42,645 bases of DNA, taken from a virus. The stretch covers positions 1-42,645 of the IMG/VR virus record IMGVR_UViG_3300023278_002549. One strand, given 5' to 3'. The position numbers were made by a program, and so were the translations under genes. Under the pieces are notes generated by a model. That model did not search any database, was not told the DNA's origin, and saw nothing but the letters and a program-made list of their open reading frames with translations. Shown piece by piece: positions 38,947 to 42,645 of the stretch. Within the stretch, counting starts at the first letter, position 1. The number at the start of each line of letters is the position of its first letter.

Positions 38947-40881
38947 CTACCAGTAACTAGACTTTTTATTAGGTATCCCAGTGAAAGAATCCGGGGTTTT
39001 TACCCGGACTTTTTCATCTTTGACCGCCAAAAGAGCAACACTCGGCACTTTTTTATTTACAGCGCCAAGTCCGACTTGAGCAGACATCACTTCCCAGTTT
39101 TCTAATTTGAATCTATCCATACCAATGGCAGCGGCAGCGACACGGCAAAGTATGTTGCAATCTAGAACTTCGTTTCTGTCCCGTACCTTTTCCCAAAAAT
39201 GCTTTGTGAAGCCGTTTTTTATTCGCACACTCAATTGCTCGGCAGTGAGTTGTTTGAAGTAGTCATCGCCGTACTGAGGGAAGTGACAATATCCCGGCGG
39301 GAATTCCTCCCCATCTAAAGCCTTGGGAAGTTTAAGCCATGCGTACAGCTCGCTTTTAACTAAGCTCACACCCACGGGCCATATTTTAAATCCTCTAGGT
39401 ATTCGTTTGCCTCTAAAATTTACGTCCACAACGCTCGGTGCGCCCAGCATAATAGGTGAGGACTCAACACCCTTAGTCGCTATCACACGCGACATTGAGT
39501 GACGCCTACACCAATTGTAGACCGCTTGAGTGTTGTAGCCTGAGTCTACCGCTAACATCCGAATAGGAATTTGAGCCCCAAGCTCATGCGGAAAAAATTC
39601 ATTTAGAAGCTCGTCAAGCTTAAGCCAAGCTCCGGCGTCAGAGTTAGAAGTGTCACCGATGAAAACCCGGTAATCCACAGACCAGCTTTCTTTACCCACA
39701 CCATAAGCTTTTATCTCAACTTCGATGCGGTCTTTTTGCACGTCCGCTCCTGCAACTAAAATCATTCCTTGCTTAGGGATAATGCCAATTGGGTAGCTTT
39801 CTCGGCACTCATAGAGACGCTCCCAGTCCGGTGCATCCCCGCGATCTTTCCATGTTTCACCCAGCACGGTGTTCACAAAGCCGCGAAGTCTTTCTTGAAC
39901 TTTTGCAGAGTCTAACCAAATTTTTACCGCGTCAGCCCAGCTAAACCAGCCAACAGGTGAGTAGAGCGAGTTGATATGGAAGCTTGCCGTCTTGCCGCCA
40001 TTAGCGCCCGGCTCTTTTGCGATCCACTTCGCGCCGTTTGCTTCGTCGAGCATCCAAGTCTTATGGTGCTCGGGGATTTGTTTTGCGCACCCGGCACATT
40101 CTAGCGTGGGCCTTTTAGGATTATCTTTGTACTTAATTCTTTTCCATTCGATTAACTGCAGCTCTTTACAAAAAGGACATGGTACATAGTATTGCCTTTG
40201 ATCGCCGGAGAGATATTCCTTTTCAATCTTGGAGCGATTTTGCATTGTAGGCGTTGAGATTAAAAACATTTTCCTACGTGAGAAAGTTCTTGTGCGAGCT
40301 TTCGCCAAAAGTATCGGATCGCCTTCACCATCGAGGTCACTCGGATAAGCATCGATTTCGTCGAGCAGTAAAAATCTTGCAGAAAGAGAGCGAAGTCCTG
40401 TAGCTGAGTTTGCTCCCGTTAACACCAAAATCCCACCTGGGAATTCTTTTGATAAAATTGTATTTCCAGAATCACGCGAGCGAGCCTCTTTAACTTTTTT
40501 ATAAAGCCTATCGCTTGTATCTATGAGTTGATCGATGCGCTGTCTGGAATACCTCTTAGCCATATCCACAGTCGGCTGAACTGCGAGTATAGGCCCACTT
40601 GTAATATCGATTATGTATCCTATCCAATTTGTTGCTGCCTCAGTGAATCCAAGTTGGGCGCCTTTCATCACTACCACTTCCTCAATGGGGCTAGAGGGAG
40701 AGAGGCATTTAAAAACTTCTCTCATATAGGGCACACGACTTGTACGCCATGGCCCAGGCTCCGCACTCGCTGCACTGGAAAGGATGCGGTATTTATCAGA
40801 CCACTCGTCAATATCCATTAAAGGATCGGGAGCGATACCAGCTAGAAATGCGTCTAGATAAACTTTACTCTTCGCTGCCAT
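38947..40881 (-). CDS. Terminase large subunit (lambda gpA family)
   Basis: A 644-residue packaging motor and cos nuclease. The ATPase holds a Walker-A-like KGAQLGFT (73-80) and Walker B FLLLDEID (170-177), the usual gpA/GpA-like forms. A zinc-binding set follows at Cys235, 238, 262 and 265 (CPFC, CAGC). The nuclease domain has VAGADVQKDRIEVEI (Asp380) and LAVDSGYNT (Asp446). It should cut at the cos site proposed at the window ends. It overlaps the small subunit by 17 bp. Confidence 0.95.
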   Translation of the reverse strand: MAAKSKVYLDAFLAGIAPDPLMDIDEWSDKYRILSSAASAEPGPWRTSRVPYMREVFKCLSPSSPIEEVVVMKGAQLGFTEAATNWIGYIIDITSGPILAVQPTVDMAKRYSRQRIDQLIDTSDRLYKKVKEARSRDSGNTILSKEFPGGILVLTGANSATGLRSLSARFLLLDEIDAYPSDLDGEGDPILLAKARTRTFSRRKMFLISTPTMQNRSKIEKEYLSGDQRQYYVPCPFCKELQLIEWKRIKYKDNPKRPTLECAGCAKQIPEHHKTWMLDEANGAKWIAKEPGANGGKTASFHINSLYSPVGWFSWADAVKIWLDSAKVQERLRGFVNTVLGETWKDRGDAPDWERLYECRESYPIGIIPKQGMILVAGADVQKDRIEVEIKAYGVGKESWSVDYRVFIGDTSNSDAGAWLKLDELLNEFFPHELGAQIPIRMLAVDSGYNTQAVYNWCRRHSMSRVIATKGVESSPIMLGAPSVVDVNFRGKRIPRGFKIWPVGVSLVKSELYAWLKLPKALDGEEFPPGYCHFPQYGDDYFKQLTAEQLSVRIKNGFTKHFWEKVRDRNEVLDCNILCRVAAAAIGMDRFKLENWEVMSAQVGLGAVNKKVPSVALLAVKDEKVRVKTPDSFTGIPNKKSSYW

Positions 40882-41365
40882 GAGATAAAATTTCCAATTG
40901 TTTAAAGATCTCTGCTTTTAATTTTGTATGAACTTTAAATTCGTCATTCTCCGCCGCTAATTCCGCTGCTAATCTGTCCGGGATGTTTAGCATCCCGTCT
41001 CTAACTGAGCGAGCGATATTAAACCAAGTGGTTTTCACTTCGTCAGCGTTTACGAGTTTACCCATACGCTCCTCGTAATCGAGCTGCAGGATTTTGGCTG
41101 TTAAAGTTTCTCTAACTGTTTTTGCTTTCGCAAAATTATTTATATTAGAATCTTGAGCACCGGGGGATGTGTCGGGAATATTTCTTAGATTACTCAAATC
41201 CCTATTATCTTCCCAAGCTTGGGACTGGGTGTCCCAATTGATTTTGGGATGGCCTTGCTTCATCTTAGTAGTTTTAATACGCCCGCCGACAATGGCGTCT
41301 TGGACAGCCTTACGGTGAATCTTTTTCCTCTTAGCAAATTCTAAAATAGAAATCATTTCAGCCAT
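40865..41365 (-). CDS. Terminase small subunit (Nu1-like)
   Basis: A 166-residue DNA-binding packaging protein. The N-terminal winged-helix (ISILEFAKRKKIHRKAVQDA, GGRIKTT) should bind cosB. A linker and a C-terminal domain (RETLTAKILQLDYEERMGKL, DEVKTTWFNIARSVRDGML) bind the large subunit. The C-terminal half is typical of the Nu1-like families. It is about 1.3 kb from the right end. Confidence 0.82.
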   Translation of the reverse strand: MAEMISILEFAKRKKIHRKAVQDAIVGGRIKTTKMKQGHPKINWDTQSQAWEDNRDLSNLRNIPDTSPGAQDSNINNFAKAKTVRETLTAKILQLDYEERMGKLVNADEVKTTWFNIARSVRDGMLNIPDRLAAELAAENDEFKVHTKLKAEIFKQLEILSHGSEE

Positions 41366-41368
41366 AAA

Positions 41369-42589
41369 TTATTTTTTCTTTTTCTTGACTATTACTTTCG
41401 AAGTAATCTTCTTAGCTTTTTTTCCTGTAAAGATTTCCCAGCGTTTAATAATCACTGAGCAATAGTGCGGGTCTAATTCCATCATGAAACATTTGCGGTT
41501 AGTTTTTTCGCAAGCGATAAGTGTGGAGCCTGAGCCGCCGAAGAGATCTAATACAGTCAACGCAGGTATCCTTTCAAAAAACCATTCTATTAATTTTATA
41601 GGCTTCATTGTTGGGTGTGTCTTTTTTGCCCCATCATCATTTTTATTGTGCCCGAAACAACCAGCCCAAGTTATTCTAGCAATTTCCTGTTTCCTTTTTT
41701 TCTTAGACCAGCACATTTCGAAAGACGAGCCGTACATTTTATCTAAATTCTCATTATCATTTCTCTTATCCCACATTATCCATGACCCTTTATTAGGGTC
41801 GTAGAACTTTGTCATATAATTAGCGCCAAAAAATAAAACCTCGTCTGCTAAATTTAAAAGAAATGAAGGGTCAAATTGTTTAGAGTCATTAGCCACGCGC
41901 TCAAATTTATTAGCCACGCGCTTTGATTTTAAAGAAGTGTAATCGGTATTCAAATCAATCCCATAAGGCGGGTCAGTAAAAACCATATCTACCTTCTCAC
42001 CATTCATTAATCTCTCGACCGTTTGCAAATCCGTAGAGTCGCCGCACATAAGCCGGTGCTTGCCAAGCTGATATACATCACCAAGTTTCACACCCAAAAT
42101 ATTTTGAGGAACTTCGGGAATTAAATCCGCATCTTTATTATTTTCTGAATCATCGTCTGGCAAAAGCTCTTGCAATTCTTTAGAAGTAAATCCGACAAGA
42201 TCAACGTCGTATCCTTCAAGAAGTAAATCCGCTAACTCCTCGCCTAAAATCTTTTCATCCCATCCCGCATTCAGCGCCAATTTATTATCCGCAAGAATGT
42301 AAGCGCGTTTTTGTAAATCAGTTAAGTGGTCAAGAACAATTGTGGGGACTTCTTTTAGATTTAATTTTTTCGCAGCTTCTAATCTTCCATGCCCAGCGAT
42401 AACACCATGCTTAGAGTCCACAAGAATCGGATTAGTAAAACCAAATTCCAAAATGCTAGCCGCAATTTGATCGACCTGCTCGTCACTGTGAGTGCGCGCA
42501 TTTTTTTCGTAGCCAATAAGCGCACTGATAGGCGTCAGAATAATTTTTTCAGAAATTTTTAGAGATTTTGTTGCTGGTGAATTGCGCAT
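41369..42589 (-). CDS. ParB-domain DNA adenine methyltransferase
   Basis: A 406-residue two-domain protein. Residues 15-130 are a ParB/Srx-like domain (ALIGYEKNARTHSDEQVDQI, then GHGRLEAAKKL near 66-76). Residues 165-395 are a DNA methyltransferase with DPPY at 206-209 and FGGSGST at 350-356, in the order of beta-class enzymes; DPPY suggests N6-adenine. It should methylate phage DNA, either to escape restriction or to mark cos. It is the first gene after the cos end in the terminase direction. The 56 bp before its start hold the ATG leader and a TAGGC...GCCTA inverted repeat. Confidence 0.9.
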   Translation of the reverse strand: MRNSPATKSLKISEKIILTPISALIGYEKNARTHSDEQVDQIAASILEFGFTNPILVDSKHGVIAGHGRLEAAKKLNLKEVPTIVLDHLTDLQKRAYILADNKLALNAGWDEKILGEELADLLLEGYDVDLVGFTSKELQELLPDDDSENNKDADLIPEVPQNILGVKLGDVYQLGKHRLMCGDSTDLQTVERLMNGEKVDMVFTDPPYGIDLNTDYTSLKSKRVANKFERVANDSKQFDPSFLLNLADEVLFFGANYMTKFYDPNKGSWIMWDKRNDNENLDKMYGSSFEMCWSKKKRKQEIARITWAGCFGHNKNDDGAKKTHPTMKPIKLIEWFFERIPALTVLDLFGGSGSTLIACEKTNRKCFMMELDPHYCSVIIKRWEIFTGKKAKKITSKVIVKKKKK

Positions 42590-42633
42590 ACGAAGCTAGG
42601 CGTCATACTTTCTATGCCTAAAAAGATTCCGCG

Positions 42634-42645
42634 AGTCTACGCACC
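42634..42645. other. Right copy of 12-base terminal repeat (putative cos overhang)
   Basis: The last 12 bases repeat the first 12 exactly. The bases before it are CCGCG. The bottom strand read into the left copy is preceded by ATGCG. The shared GCG before both cuts is the two-fold symmetry expected where a terminase dimer nicks both strands. The interval 42590-42633 between the methyltransferase start and this repeat is the likely cosB region. Confidence 0.6.

Overview
The window looks like one complete, linear double-stranded DNA phage genome of about 42.6 kb. It is a contractile-tailed (myovirus-type) phage of a Gram-negative host. The host guess rests on a lipoprotein with a lipobox, two Sec-type signal peptides, a secreted lytic-transglycosylase-like endolysin and a baseplate spike with a histidine tip. 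I cannot name the host; an uncultured proteobacterium or Bdellovibrio-like host would fit but is only a guess. No integrase, transposase, CI-type repressor or tRNA gene was seen. The same 12 bases stand at both window ends, as expected for filled-in 5' cohesive (cos) ends, and the terminase genes lie just inside the right end.

Layout. (a) 1-4893, leftward: a YdaS/Cro-like DNA-binding protein, a prim-pol/VirE-type primase-helicase, an iteron-rich gene-free stretch that is a likely replication origin, small unknown proteins including two tiny coupled membrane proteins, an HNH endonuclease, and a minor-tail-protein-Z homologue next to the cos end. (b) 4894-5043: a divergent control region with two 6-N6-6 inverted repeats. 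(c) 5044-16166, rightward: SNF2-type helicase, Cas4-like DUF2800 nuclease, DUF2815 ssDNA-binding protein, family A DNA polymerase, sigma-factor-like protein, a cluster of overlapping small genes, a YkuD-motif (L,D-transpeptidase-like) protein, a dNMP kinase, more small proteins, and a secreted lytic transglycosylase. (d) 42589-16163, leftward: ParB-methyltransferase, lambda-like terminase and head genes (Nu1, gpA, gpW, gpB, protease-capsid fusion, DUF2190, gpFII, gpU-like), then a Mu-like contractile tail (DUF2635, sheath, tube, chaperone with -1 frameshift, tape measure, gpN, gpP, gp45, gp46, gp47, gp48), fibre proteins, a lysis-like group and a holin-like gene.

In the circular intracellular form, leftward genes run unbroken from 4893 through cos and round to 16163. 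The genome is then two divergent arms from a single switch region at about 4.9 kb. The rightward arm makes the replication proteins and a sigma-like factor. The leftward arm packages DNA and builds the virion. The phage is mosaic: lambda-type packaging and head, Mu-type tail, and a replicon built on its own primase-helicase, polymerase and ssDNA-binding protein.

The most notable non-gene signals are the 12-base terminal repeat with matching half-sites at both cuts, the GGCGTCACA iteron array, a GGGTTTT slippery site in the tail chaperone gene, a 107-nt element closed by a perfect 11-bp stem in front of the fibre gene, and four GTTGTAAAT copies inside a small rightward gene.
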